Part shown: one piece after another, positions 51,101 to 62,239 of the stretch
How positions within the stretch are numbered: the first letter of the stretch is position 1
Layout: every line of letters begins with the position of its first letter
Origin: Amyelois transitella
Taxonomy: Eukaryota > Arthropoda > Insecta > Lepidoptera > Pyralidae
Direction of reading: 5' to 3'
DNA: 64,000 bases
NCBI RefSeq assembly: GCF_032362555.1
Contig: NC_083535.1
Location: forward strand, 11,842,001-11,906,000
Translations under genes and position numbers: made by a program
Notes under the pieces: generated by a model
Databases searched by the model: none
Seen by the model: the letters and a program-made list of their open reading frames with translations, nothing else
Told to the model about the DNA's origin: nothing

Positions 51101-51235
51101 TGTGCTCGCTTGTGGGCCGTAAGGGAAACGTGTCCAGCCCAATGTTGCCTCCGTGGTGGTATCCAGCAAAAGCACTTGCTCAGCGGCCGCGAGCGCCGCT
51201 ATTGATACGGCCACCACCGCAATAATCCACATCAT
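48200..51235 (-). CDS. Eph: Eph receptor tyrosine kinase, single uninterrupted exon (1011 aa)
   Basis: Complete Eph receptor: binds membrane-bound ephrins on neighbouring cells and signals in axon guidance and boundary formation. In order: signal peptide (residues 1-~18); ephrin-binding domain ~19-197; Cys-rich EGF-like region ~225-323 (CKCRAGFE, CPPGKFKS); two fibronectin III domains ~328-530; membrane span ~546-570; juxtamembrane tyrosines in TYIDPHTYEDP (Y622, Y628); kinase ~645-905; SAM ~937-1001. The C-terminus is FLV, a possible class II PDZ ligand. Kinase residues are intact: GGGEFGDV loop, VAIK lysine (K681), HRDLAARN, DFG, activation-loop Tyr807. Start: the frame is open upstream without ATG, so the first of two adjacent ATGs at 51235 is used, just before the signal peptide. 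A single 3,036-nt exon is unusual for Eph, which normally has many introns; see findings. No lesion seen. Confidence 0.96.
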   Translation of the reverse strand: MMWIIAVVAVSIAALAAAEQVLLLDTTTEATLGWTRFPYGPQASTLGWLEESYTNFEKQINWRSYVVCDVAHNNVNNWLWTPFIERRNANRIYIEIKFTIRDCSLFPGNALSCKETFSLLYYEFDVVTREQPPWEPETYKLVGRIAAGEGRFNTNSEVDINTEVKSIAVTKKGVYFAFRDQGACISILAVKVYYITCPEVTVNFARFPATPTGREVTVIEQANGTCVENAEIAPGEAAPVYLCKGDGKWTLPSGSCKCRAGFESDHHNQICKECPPGKFKSHTGDDPCIPCPDYSKSTAYAAAECKCVPGFYRAKNDPKDIPCTQPPSAPDNLTVTFADQFSISLTWQPPHKTGGRNDVTYRVHCSNCGPSAEYKPAASGLNTTRVTIIGLDPVTEYKFQVFAENGVTELTGEPPKKVEITAITEASVVSVVSKLRVLNVDSDKISLSWNPPPIDLTDPDDAIESYEVKCFPKDNLEKGANTTLKITKEPHAIMTGLKKDTEYGIRVRAKMKRGWGEFSGIVYAHTTNTVPETTFVGEEEGAQVRLVAGVMVAVVVICVVAIIVTVLFLRSRADDECDKKQPNDCNALNYRNGEVYTGPERPAKTSSNATTPLFAGTGSRTYIDPHTYEDPNQAVREFAREIDASCITIEAIIGGGEFGDVCRGKLKVPASCGQEIDVAIKTLKPGSTERARRDFLAEASIMGQFEHPNVIFLQGVVTKCNPIMIITEFMENGSLDTFLRANDGKFRVLQLVGMLRGIATGMQYLSEMNYIHRDLAARNVLVNSQLVCKIADFGLSREIESTADGAYTTRGGKIPVRWTAPEAIAFRKFTSASDVWSMGIVCWEVMSFGERPYWNWSNQDVIKSIEKGYRLPAPMDCPEAVYQLMLDCWQKERTHRPTFSSIVTTLDKLIRCPDTLRKIAQNRSADPLAGDTPDLVQFSSVEEWLECIKMSRYIEKFRAAGITDMDAVVDLTVHQLAALGVTLVGHQKKIMNSVQSMRAHIRVSGPYGFLV

Positions 51236-52414
51236 CTCAGCCGCATCACTAATCACGAACGTAAACAGTAATTTGAAAAAGCGTTAAGCATATATTCAGT
51301 CCTTACACTGTACCTACATAGCGATATTTCATTGTCGCATTCAGAAAGTGCACTTCACTTTGTTAGGTTTATACAATGTCCCCGACATTTCACTTCTGTC
51401 TTTCGTTTGTGGAATGTCCGCGCATTATAGAGTGGCCGACCCCCATTCGACGCCAAATCACAATAATCACTGACGGAGAACACAACTAGCGAATATTAAC
51501 ACGTTTGTATGTGAGGATTTTAATTTCTATTGATCCCGTACTTCACAGATGAAACTCACTTGATATGGACGCGCAGCCAGCAGTTTTGAAACAGTGTTGC
51601 TATTCCAAAAAACAATACAATATTGTACCGTACCATAGTGTAAAGACAAGAAAAAATAATTGTTGCCTGTCATTGAAATTAAAATATGACCACATTTTGA
51701 ATTTTTAATTTGTTTCCTTTAAGCAAAACAAACCAGACCTTTTCCATCTATTGTACATATAATATGTATTTACTCCAAAATATAATTGACCGGTGCAAAT
51801 ATTTTGGTATCCCATTAACATTTCTGTTTAAAATAAATATGTAATGTACTTTTACACAAAAGATTGTATGTTTTTCATTTTACCACCTTACATAAATTTA
51901 AGAAATCACGTCATTTGAGATTGCCGTCGCTGCTCGATGGATAGAAATTATTAGGCAACATTAAAGTACAAAATTCGAAAGCAGTTCTAAAAAAATGGTG
52001 GCAAATTCAAAAAGCATAAAATAAAGGTACTTTGAAGGTTTTGACCAAAGAACGGAATTTATAGCTTTATTTACTATATGCTTTTTTACTAAAATTCATG
52101 AATTATATAGCTTTTACGCTTGATTTGTAGCTAGCCTTGGTTGGTGGAGATTTCTTGCAGTTTTTTTCCAATGCGATGTTGGGAGTATGTCCCCAAATTA
52201 ATGTAAGCCTGTGTCGTACTATTGAATTTAGTTACATAAAGAATATTGTTGTCGTATGATGTTACAACAGCAAAAATTAATCGCGCTAAAGAAAACAACC
52301 ATTTTATTACCAAAAACATGTAATTTTATTAATAAAATATACTATAAATAAATAATTCTTGCACTATCATCTAATTAACAATAAAACTATAATTAAATAA
52401 AAATTACAGATTCT
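51236..52414. other. Eph 5' flank and NME8-like 3' end
   Basis: 51236-51600 is the likely 5' UTR/promoter of Eph (minus). 52325-52330 is the poly(A) signal of the NME8-like gene (minus), about 85 bp past its stop. No coding sequence lies between. Confidence 0.45.
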
Positions 52415-55400
52415 TCAATCCTCGTCGTCTTCATCCTCTTTTTCTTTTTCTTCTTCCGCGACCACCGGCTGAAAAAAGGAGTTAGTATGTAGCCATAGAC
52501 ATAGAACATAGATTTCCGTTCCCTTAAGCCCACAGAATACAGACAATACTTTCTATATCTACATATTTTGTGGTTAGAAGACCATACAAGTTTATCGCTG
52601 ATGAAAGCGTAATAGGCTTTTGTTTATTGGTTCTATACCTAAGAACAAAATCCAGAGAGGAGTCCAGGTTATGCCTTTAACCATGATCTGTGATACCGAA
52701 TTAAGTAACTCAGTTTTTTAACACGTAGCAATTTCCCGATTACCATATCGAGACTAGTAGTAAGTACATATAAGTAATTAGCTTTCGCCCGCGAATACGC
52801 TCGCGTGAAAAGTATTCTATTTTCTTCTCCGTTCTCCACACTTTATGAAGCTAAGACGGGAAATACGGGCAAACAAACAGGCAGACACATTTTTATATTT
52901 ATAATATTATTTTATACCTCTGGTTCAGGCTCCGCGACAACCACCTCCTGTGAAAGTAAAACATATATTTTGAAAACGCAAATGATTTTTCTATAGATAC
53001 AGTATTAAATATATATTTTTTAAAGATAACTTTTTACTTTCAACTTCATATTATACCTATGTACTAACCAGCATAAGACTAGCGCCCACGCGCGTTAAAA
53101 TTATATCTAATCTTGTTCTGATGTATGAGCTTTATGACTGCAATGTTTTATCCAAATCCGTTCAAAAGTTTTTGCATGGAAAAGTAACACAGCACATATA
53201 TATTCGCTATTTTATACTATTAACTTTTATCCGCAGCTTCGACCGTGTGAATTTAGCGCCACCCATAAAAATCGACGAATTTGGCGCCATCGTTAAAAGA
53301 ATACAGGTTTTTCACAAATCCAATGGAAACTTTAGTTTTTACCGGGATGAAATGACCTTCTCCAGTTCAGTAGATAACTCGTGAATAAAAAACAAACACA
53401 CAAACTTTCTTTCGCATTTATAATATTAGTTAGGATTGGTATCCTATTAAATTAAGATTTTCTTAAGTAAGTAGATGAAATTAATACACTTACTATGTTA
53501 TAATTAATTTCATACATACAAACATACCTACTTTTAATCACGTCTATATCCCCTGCGGGGTAGACAGAGCCAACAGTCTTGAAGACTAGTAGGCCACGTT
53601 CAGCTCAGTAAGACAGGTTGCTAGCCCATTGCCTAAAAGAACAATCCCTAGTTCATAAGCCTAATTAATTATATCTTTAAGATAATATGCCAAAATTTAA
53701 CCAACTTCAACTTCTTCCTCCTGCAACGTCTCCTCTTCCTCGTAGTCGTCACCATAGCCGACGGGGAAGAGGGATAGGCAGTCCTTCTCGCCCGAGTCCA
53801 GGTCGCTGCTTATGTAGCACGGATTCAAACCCGCTAATTGCAGCAAAGCGAGACTCCGCCGCCGAGACACCATCAGGGCAAGTCGGTCCTTACTGCCAAT
53901 TTAAACAAATGTACATACATACATACATATGGTCACGTCTATATCCCTTGCGGGGTAGACAGAGAAAACAGTCTCGAAAAGGCTGAAAAGGCCACGTTCA
54001 GCTATTTGGCTTAATGATAGAATTTAGATTCAAATAGTGACAGGTTGCTAACCCATCGCCTAAAAAAGAATCCCAAGTTTGTAAGCCTATCCCTTAGTCG
54101 CCTTTTACGACATCCATGGGAAAGAGATGGAGTGGTCCTATTCTTTTTTGTATTGGTGCCGGAAACCACACGACACTGTAATGTGCATTGTAAATTACAT
54201 TAAAAAAAATTAATATAACTTTTGTGAAAAAAGCACCGCCTCCAATCGATATCCTTTTTTTTTTGAAGTCTTTTAAATTTCTAGTCTTTAGTTCCAATTG
54301 CATCTTCACCACTCTGGAGAGGAGCCCGGGATATGCCTTTGACCATGGATCCTGGATTGGGTGAGACAAGATTTTACATGAAGCGACTCCCATCTGATCT
54401 CCGCAACCTTTGCAGGTAAACCTAACCCGTATATAATCGACTAACATCCAGTCGTTTAACATCCAGTTGCCTGAATGTGCAGGTTTCCTCACGATGTTTT
54501 CCCTCACCGTAAGAGCTTCGGCATCATAAACTAATGTACATTACTTGTTCGTGCCGAGGTGGGATCCTAACCTGTGCATTTCTACGCATCACGTATATTT
54601 ATTAACCTTACCTATTCGACCACCGATGCTCCATATAAAATAAAAGATTACAAGAAACAATATACATGCATTCTGCTTTTGTGTTTAGTGAACTAATCTG
54701 ATCCTGAAAATTCACCTACCTGGTAAATTTCAGCAACCTACAAAACTTTCGACAGCTACATGTAAACTTGACAAACTATCTAATTAATTTGTTTTATTTT
54801 CTCGACCTCCGAGTCGGTTTCTTGTCGAATTCCCGTCCTGAAGCCTTCAGGAAGAGGGAGATTCGATGTCCCCTTCAATATATATACATATATATATATA
54901 TTTAGTAGATTACTGTCTCCGCGGTCTTTCCATCTTGTTGTACTGCTTTATCGTGTACGCTATATGCTCGGCGCTGTGAAGGTCCTCCCCGACGAAAATG
55001 CCAGTCTGGAAAGGCGAAAAAAAGAAATTCTAATTTATCTATGTTTTTGTCTATGACTTCGACGGTTTCTGGTAGTCATAGGAATTTGGTAGCCATATAT
55101 GAATAAATAAAAAAAAATTACTTCATGTTCGTAGTGACACGATGAAATATGTATAGGTACTTATTTTTCATAATAGGAATTTTTCAATAAAATACTTATT
55201 TGGCACATACAATCACTAGAAAAATACATAGATACATTTTGGCCACATAATTATTAGATTTATTAAGAAACGAAAGTAAGTAAAATTTAATATATACAAA
55301 ATATTACCGCCAAAATTTCGTCTGGGTACTGAGCTATGACCTCTTGCACTTCCTGCCTCTTGTCTATGGGGAACATCACTAGCACGTGCGGGGGAAGGTA

Positions 55401-58400
55401 TTCAGACTCTATGGTTGCTAGCTCCTGCACTATCTGGTAATTATGAAAACTTTATGTACCTACGATCTGGAGAGCTGGTAATTAAATGTACCTATGTTAA
55501 AAAAATAAAAATAAATTTAGACCCCCGCCCCTCTAATGGCAATACAAGGGGTCAGGGGTCAGTGAACATATGTGAACTGTTACGGGAAGTTTAATGAAAG
55601 ACTATAAAAAAAAAAACTATTTAACACTCGCGTTTCTTGGACACTGGATAAAACAAAGAATATAGAAATTTAGAAACAGAACATGGTGCCATGTGGTGGC
55701 TCCATATCTTTCCCATGGATGTCGTAAAAGCCGACTAAGGGATAGGCTACTATATACTTGTCATTCCTCTTTTAGGTGATGGGCTAGCAACCCGTCACTA
55801 TTTGAATCTCAATTCCATCATTAAGCCAAACCGTTGAACGTGGCCCTTTCAGTCTTTTGATGACTGTTGGCTCCGTCTACCCCGGAAGGGATATAGACGT
55901 GACCATATGTATGTATTACTGAAATGTCGGTCCTATTCTCCTATTCTTTTTTGTATTGGTGCCGGGAACCACACGGCCTTTTCAGTAATGTAACAACATA
56001 ATCGCGGGCAACACAGCTAGTCGCCAATTCATATAAAATGATTTTTAGCCCGTCACAAAACTACCTACATACCTTTGGGAAGAAGAACGCCAAGGCATTC
56101 GCTTTGGCCAGCTCGTTCGGTGGTGAATAAAGTCCGGGCACAAAAAGACCTCCCGGCGGTATGTACTCCTCGTCTTCGATCTCCACGTCCGAGTGGAACT
56201 CCTCCTCTTGTTCCACCTTCTCCTCCTCCTCTTCCACCGCCTGTTTCACATACATATATGTACATACATACATACATAAAATCACGCCTCTTTCCCGGAG
56301 GGGTAGGCAGAGACTACCTCTTTCCACTTGCCACGATCTCTGCATATTTCCTTCGCTTCATCCACATTCATAACTCTCTTCATGCAAGCTCCGCGGTTTC
56401 GGGTACTTTTGACCTGACCCTTTACCAGGACGTCCTTAATTTGATTAAGATTCGTTCGTCTAGGTCTTCCCACGTATTATATATTTATATTAACACGTCT
56501 ACATGCCTTGCGTGCCGTGTGGTTCCAGGCACCAATACAAAAAAGAATGGGACCACTCCATCTCTTTCCGAAGGATGCAGCGGTAGTACGCTTGTCTGTG
56601 ACACCGGAGGTCCCGGGTTCGAATCCCGGCCAGGGCGTGATAAGAAAAGAACTTTTTCTGATTTGCCTGGGTGTTGACACTGGGTCTTGGATGTTTATTA
56701 GCCGTATTTGGATCCAATATATATTTATAAGATGTCATTGTCAGTTACTCAAAATGGAGAAATAAACCATCCACGCGAAGACCGACATCCGCGCGGACGG
56801 AGTCGCGGGCGGAAACTAGTTATAAAATAAAGTATCGTTGAGTTAGTATCTCGTAACACAAGTCTCAAACTTACTTCGAGGCTAACTGAATCAGTGAAAT
56901 AAATAAGTCCAAAAAAAAAATTGACTTGATTTCACTCATTTTGCTGAGAGGATAAGAAAGATTATTACAGGTGTACCATATGAAGATATAATAATAATAC
57001 CAACCACAGTACTCTCCTTTTCTCCTTCCCCCTCTTCTTTCTCTTCTCCCTCTACACCTTCTTCTCCAACATCTTCTGGCTCCGGCTCAGCTGGTAACTG
57101 CAACATTATAATTATACATGATGAATTTTTATTGGTTGAAAAAATTCTCAACATGCATTCAACAAGCATTCTGTTTCATCGTTTAAACATGTTAAATGTT
57201 TACCATACATACATATAATCACGTCTATATCACTTGCGGGGTAGACAGAGCCAACAGTCTCGAAAATACTGATAGGCCATATTGAACTATTCGGCTCAAT
57301 GATTGTATTGAAATTCAAATAGTGATAGGTTGCTAGCCCATCGCCTAAAAGAAGAATACGAAGTTGTCATTCTCTCCTCTTCTTGTCTCTGCTTCTCTTG
57401 CCTTAGCCGTTCTAACCTCGCCTCGTTTGCCAGCCTCGTATCTTCGCCTTCCCTTTCCACTTTCTAGAAAGATCTATGCACCACTTACCCCGGCCTGAAT
57501 CCTAGCCATTCTCTCCTCTTCTTGTCTCTGCTTCTCTTGCCTTAGCCGTTCTTCCTCCGCCTCTCTTGCCAGCCTCGCTTGTTCTGCGGCCAGACGTTCG
57601 CGTTCTTCTCTCTCTTCGCGCTAGAAAAAGACTTATTAAATTACTACTTCTGGCGAGTACGCGATCTTAGTCCAAAGATCAAAAATTAAAAAAAAAAACA
57701 ACAGAAATGGCCACTTGAACAAATTAATATCTTTATGTGTGTGCCGTGCCGGTTCCCGGCACCAATACAAAAAAATAATAGGACCACTCCATCTCTTTCC
57801 CATGGATGTCGTAAAAGGCGACAAAGGGATATGCTTACAAACTTGGGATTCTTCTTTTAGGCGATGGGCTAGCAACCTGTCACTATTTGAATCTCAATTC
57901 CATCATTAAGGCAAATAGCTGAACGTGGCCACTTAGTCTTCTCAAGACTATTGCCTCTGTCTAGCCCGCAAGGGATATAGACGTGACCATATGTATGTAT
58001 GAACATACATACATAAAAAATACATAAAATCACGCCTCTTTCCCGGAGGGGTAGGCAGAGACTACCTATGTATGAACATCTCTATAATAAACTCACGAGT
58101 TTCTGCATCCTGACATTGTACCGATCCCGCCGCACCTCCCTGGCGGTCTTGCTGATGGTGGCGTACCTCTCGTAAGCTGGTATCGGGGGCACTTGCTTCT
58201 CAGGAGGCACGTCCTCTTTAGGCACCGGGATCTCTTCGTAGAGGGCGTGGCGCATTAGCTCTGCAGGTGCATGTGAGAGTAGATATAAATCTTATATATT
58301 TAAACGAGCAATTCTTGTATATGTATATATAACTAGCGACCCGCCCCGGCTTCGCACGGGTGCAAAATTCGGAAAAAATTATACATAAAAACCTTCCTCT

Positions 58401-59716
58401 TGAATCACTCTACCTGTTACAAAAAACCGCATCAAAAAGATTTAAGCATATAGACAAACAGACTAAAATAGCGACTTTGTTTTATACTATGTAGTGATCA
58501 GGATCTCGGAAACGGCTCCAATGATTTTCATGAAAGTAACAGATTAGGGGCTTTTCGGCTCAAGGAATCGATTTATCATAGGTCCTAGGTTCGAGAAAAG
58601 CTCGGTTCCCAAGATATATAAACATTTTAAACACCGCGTTTTAAGAAACTATATCAGCGCCATCTCTGGTAGACCGAGCAAAGCTCGGTCAACCGGGTAC
58701 TACTTCTTTATAAGAAGTTAAGTGACAGAACAATGATTGAAGTAATTCAGATTAAAATAGATGGACATAAAATAAACAGCAAATTTACATGTGTTTTAAT
58801 TAGGTTAACAGTACAGACACAACATTATATCACATCAACCATACTTTTTCAGCATTTACAGTTTCGTCCGCGCGAATATACCGCCGACTACAAAAGAATA
58901 CCTACAGGTTTTTCGCAAATTCCATGGGAACTGTAGTTTTTACCAGGATGAACCTATGCCCTTCTCCAGACTTTAAATTATATATATGCAATTTCAAACA
59001 GATTGGTTCAGTAGATAACGCGTGAAGAGACAACAAACAAACGTGGAGCAAACAGAGCCTATACCTACAAGAATCAAAGACCACCATTATTGGAAGGAAG
59101 ATTGAGATTCAGAAATAGTAACAGTACAACTTTAACAATGGTGTTGTTATCGATATTCTTTTATAATTACTCTTCAAATATCTTCTTCTCTTCTAATCTT
59201 TTAATCTTATTATTACTGACTGCCAGCGACTTCATCCGCGCGGAATAGTTATTTTGGGCATCATTGAAGCTCTCAAGGATGAATAATTTTCCCCATTTTT
59301 TTTTGTCCACATTTTCCATTATTTCTTCGCTCCTAATAGTTGCAGCGTGATGTTATAAAGCTTAAAACCTTCCTCTATAAATGGTCTATTCAACACAAAA
59401 AAAAATTCAATTCGAACCAGCAGTTCCTGAGATTAGCGCGTTCAAACAAACAAACTCTACAGCTTTATAATGTTAGTATAGATAATGCTGACAAAAAGAA
59501 AAGAAAAGTGATTTTATGTATGTATGTATAATGCTGACTGCTTACTAATAAAATTCCTGTTATCAGTGTCGAACATCTTGAATAGCACCACCAGCACTTC
59601 CCCCTTCAGTAGAGCATAAACACACGCCTCATTCGGCTCCACATCGCTCATGTACAGCACCTCCTTGACATCCTCTTGTTTCAGCTGGAACGTATCCTTG
59701 GCAGCCACCTGGATAT
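52415..59716 (-). CDS. NME8/TXNDC3-like protein with degenerate NDK segments and Glu-rich linkers (5' end missing)
   Basis: Ten phase-consistent exons: 59546-59716, 58097-58260, 57489-57620, 57005-57097, 56073-56240, 55308-55433, 54914-55005, 53706-53892, 52918-52947 and 52415-52468 (TGA). About 405 residues. The first exon resembles the middle of a nucleoside diphosphate kinase fold (AAKDTFQLKQEDVKEV, then LLKGEVLVVLF). Next come a linker, a Glu/Arg coiled-coil-like stretch and an acidic linker. LYSPPNELAKANALAFFFP sits where NDKs have HGSDS..A..EI.FFP. It is followed by a second NDK-like segment (PPHVLVMFPIDKRQEVQEVI, then TGIFVGEDLHS, then RSLALLQLAGLNP). The catalytic His motif is absent, so an enzymatic role is unlikely. 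This order fits NME8/TXNDC3 proteins of flagellar dynein arms. An N-terminal thioredoxin domain is expected but not seen; it should lie beyond the Harbinger element. Poly(A) signal (minus) at 52325-52330. The exon structure is strong; the family name is inference. Confidence 0.62.
53915..54180 (-). repeat. family A repeat, near full length
   Basis: Minus-strand copy from the CATACATACAT tail at 53915 to GGAAACCACACGACAC. It sits in the last third of the NME8-like gene, just upstream of exon 53706-53892. A shorter minus copy is at 53512-53670. Confidence 0.8.
54275..54625 (+). repeat. family C repeat in an NME8-like gene intron
   Basis: Near-consensus copy (CATCTTCACCACTCTGGAGA to CTATTCGACCACCGATGC). 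Confidence 0.75.
55685..55980. repeat. family A copies in opposite orientations
   Basis: 55685-55915 is a plus copy ending in GTATGTA. 55925-55980 is the 5' end of a minus copy (TTTTTTGTATTGGTGCCGGG then AACCACACGGCC). Intronic in the NME8-like gene. Confidence 0.7.
56272..56475 (-). repeat. family D repeat in the NME8-like gene
   Basis: Minus-strand frame [17 protein letters not shown] to YPSGKEA, immediately upstream of exon 56073-56240 with only the ACATACAT tail between. Confidence 0.75.
56508..56905 (+). repeat. mosaic of family A head, family B SINE and an unrelated repeat tail
   Basis: 56508-56577 is the 5' part of family A (GTGCCGTGTGGTTCCAGGCA, then GGACCACTCCATCTCTTTCC). It switches at ~56570-56580 into family B's tRNA-like head (GCGGTAGTACGCTTGTCTGT, box B GGTTCGAATCC). 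The B body is interrupted near 56730-56818 by a segment ending GCGGACGGAGTCGCGGGCGG and resumes at 56820-56905. Confidence 0.7.
57203..57365 (-). repeat. family A repeat truncating the duplicated exon
   Basis: Minus-strand copy from CATACATACATATAATCACG to GCCTAAAAGAAGAATACGAA. It joins directly to the coding remnant at 57366-57463. Confidence 0.75.
57366..57463 (-). pseudogene. duplicated coiled-coil exon of the NME8-like gene, truncated by a repeat
   Basis: Between exons 57489-57620 and 57005-57097 there is a second acceptor (TTTCTAG) followed by an in-frame stretch that repeats the end of the preceding exon. It includes a 46-nt run identical to the other copy (57368-57413 versus 57509-57554), encoding ERLRQEKQRQEEERM. 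The duplicate then runs directly into a family A repeat, loses its donor and reaches a stop. It is probably a dead exon copy; use as an alternative last exon cannot be excluded. Confidence 0.6.
57738..58005 (+). repeat. family A repeat, full length
   Basis: Nearly consensus copy from GTGCCGTGCCGGTTCCCGGC to GTGACCATATGTATGTATG, in the intron between exons 58097-58260 and 57489-57620 of the NME8-like gene. A family D fragment follows (58015-58070). Confidence 0.8.
58285..58700 (+). repeat. family H repeat with terminal hairpin (longer copy)
   Basis: As 17800-17995, with an internal insertion GCGACCCGCCCCGGCTTCGC at ~58326 and extra sequence TTAAGAAACTATATCAGCGC before the terminal hairpin. 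Confidence 0.6.
59215..59495 (-). repeat. family F repeat
   Basis: Reverse-orientation copy (ATCCGCGCGGAATAGTTATT to AAACAAACTCTACAGC) in the intron after NME8-like exon 59546-59716. Confidence 0.65.
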
Positions 59717-60019
59717 CTGACATTAATACAAATATCATTCAACTAGGTGTCCGTCCCGGCAAACGTTGTTTTGCTATTTAAATAAAGTAATTTCTAGTTA
59801 AAAAAAATGTTAAGGGTGGACATTTGGACAACCCTTATCACGAAGGGGTATAAAAAATAGATGATGGCCGATAACTCTGAGGGACTTACTCAATATGCTC
59901 ACAAAATTTCATGAGAATCGGTCAAGCCGTTTCGGTGGAGTACGGGAACGAACATTATGACATGAGAATTTTATAAGATGTAGCTTTTTCCAACTAGCGA
60001 TTGTCCCTATTAAATACCC

Positions 60020-60490
60020 AGAAGAGAAGCCCGAGGTGCACCTTTTGATCAGGACTGGGTAAGGCAGGTTCATATACGAAGCGAACTCCTACCTGATTCC
60101 CGAAACCTATGCAGGACAACCTAACACATAATGGATCATGATAACACAACTTTTTAAAATTTCTAGACTTTAGTCCCAGTTGCATCCTCGCAAGTCTGGA
60201 GAGGAGCCCGGGATATGCTTTTGACCATGGATCCTGGATTGGGTGAGTCAAGATTTTCCACGAAGCGACTCCCATCTAATCTCCGCAACCTTTGCAGGTA
60301 AACCTAACTCGTAATGGATCGATCATGGTTAAACATCCAGTTCCCATAATGCGCAGGTTTCCTCACAGTGTTTCCTCTCATCGTAAGAGAATCGGTTAGC
60401 ACACAAACTAATGTACGTGACCTAGAAACGAGCATGGCCGAGCCGGTTATTGAGTACGTAACCCATAATGGATCATGATAACACAACCAG
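60020..60490 (+). repeat. two family C copies in tandem at the Harbinger left boundary
   Basis: 60020-60150 is partial and 60160-60450 is longer. Both are followed by the same phrase ATAATGGATCATGATAACAC (60130 and 60466), suggesting a local duplication. Confidence 0.7.
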
Positions 60491-60928
60491 GAGGCTTAGA
60501 CAATGTAGTATCGCTTCTTAACGAAACGATGTCGAAGTTCTTTTTCGTCTTAGAGATAACGATAAACATTTCCTAGCCAATGTAACGCAATTGTCGCGAT
60601 CGTTGTGTCGAACGGATCGTTCGATAAACAAACGAATATTGGCTATGGTAACGAAAATTTAGCTGTCAGTGTTAAATTGGAACAAACAAAGCGGGATTAT
60701 TCTAAAGTTTAAGTGAGTGTTTACTGTGAGTGTGGTGAGTCGTTTTTAATTTATATTATTAATTCTTGACGCTTTTTAATAATCTTATAGCAAAACTTTG
60801 ATAGTGTTAACTTATTAGAGTGTTTTTACATAGTTTTTACGTAGATTTCTTCAAAATTAAATAGAATCATTGTGATTGTAACTGTTCAAAATAAATATAG
60901 TTATTTTTTTTATTTTTAGTGTTAAAGA

Positions 60929-62097
60929 ATGGATTCTAGGGTAAGGGCAAGTCCCGAACAACTCTCAACTCTACTGGAGTATATGGAAAGGTAGGTAAAT
61001 CCAAGTTATTTTCCATTTCTTTTAAATTCAATCGTACAAAACTTTGGTACCACTTCAATCGCTAATGTAAACAATGACGCGATAATAACAATGAAGCATT
61101 TGTGTATTGAACCGTTGCTTATGTTACAGTCATGGGGACCTGGCTAGGCCTGTTGCAGGGGCACAAGGTCGAGTACGGTCAGACCAATTATGGTCTGATC
61201 TTACTAATATACTCGTATTAAATTCCGTTGGTGGTGGTGTCAACAAAACAACAGACAAGTGGAAAAAAGTAAGTAATGACTAGCAATTCTATTCCAATAG
61301 CCGTATTTGAAGAGTCTGTGATTATAAGTTCTTTTTATGGAAATTACTCAGATATTTAGTTATATTTAATAATCTTTTCTACATATTACATGCCAAGCAA
61401 TTTGGATGTGGATCTGGTATAGATAAAGTCACAAGTTACAATCTGCTTTGATGTGCAAATCAAGCACCTAGAATATCATATATTATTATCACATATGTGC
61501 AAGAAGAGGTAACAGGGATGTTAGGAATTTTTCGGTCCAGTGGAGTTTTTCAACTTATGTGGTTGTATGCATACTTATGACTGATAATTCCAAAAAGGTA
61601 TGGGCCGATTTAAAATCCAAGACTAAGAAAAAAGGTCTGACCTTGCGGCAACATGCCAGAGGGACTGGAGGTGGACCGGCTAGCCAGAAATCCTTGTCGC
61701 ATTTGGAGGAAAGGGTTCTGGCTATTATTGGCCGAACAGCAGTGGAAGGACAAGACTCTATACAAGAGCTTGGATTTAGTGTATGTATTAACCTTATTTT
61801 CCAGTACCTCATGTAACAAAATTATTAGCTAAAAGTCAATACTAACTAGGTAAATCTTGTTGAATAAATATTGTACTTGAATATTAGAAATTAAAAATTT
61901 TAGCCATTACACATATATAATTAGATAAAACAGTATACTATTTAATTAAGTATCTACATATTCAATAAATATCACCATAATAACTTTTTCAGAGACCTCA
62001 ATCTTCTGCACCTGCACCCTCTCAATCATCTGCAGTTGTTGCCCAAGAAGATGATCCAGTATATGTGGACTATGGTGGTGGTGTGGTTAAATATTAA
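60929..62097 (+). CDS. Harbinger accessory protein with Myb/SANT-like DNA-binding domain (162 aa)
   Basis: Four coding exons, 60929-60990, 61130-61268, 61598-61780 and 61993-62097, sum to 489 nt with phases 2, 0, 0. A 5' UTR intron is likely (donor after 60734, acceptor before 60920). Residues ~5-85 form a Myb/SANT-like trihelix domain: spaced Trp residues in QLWSDLT, DKWKKVWADL and the family hallmark LKSKTKKK, followed by LRQHARGTGGGP. This domain is found in Harbinger accessory proteins and NAIF1-like host proteins. Known role: binds transposon ends and carries the transposase into the nucleus. The C-terminus is short, Ser/Ala/Gln-rich, then acidic and Gly-rich. No lesion seen. The exon 3 acceptor (CCAAAAAG) is weak but the family consensus DKWKK|VWADL fixes it. 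Poly(A) signal AATAAA at 62216-62221, just before the hairpin. Confidence 0.85.
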
Positions 62098-62239
62098 AAT
62101 AAGTAGATAAGTATATTGATAAGTTAAAAGACTGGATACTTATTAAAATTGTTATATTATTATTATTATTTTCTTTTTCATTTGATACTAACTTAAAAAA
62201 ATATACTTAAGCTTAAATAAAATGAAACTATAAATTAGT

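Noticed and set aside
61559..61819. Minus-strand frames overlapping the Harbinger Myb-like exon 3
   Set aside because: The plus-strand exon matches the Myb/SANT family and closes in phase with its neighbours.
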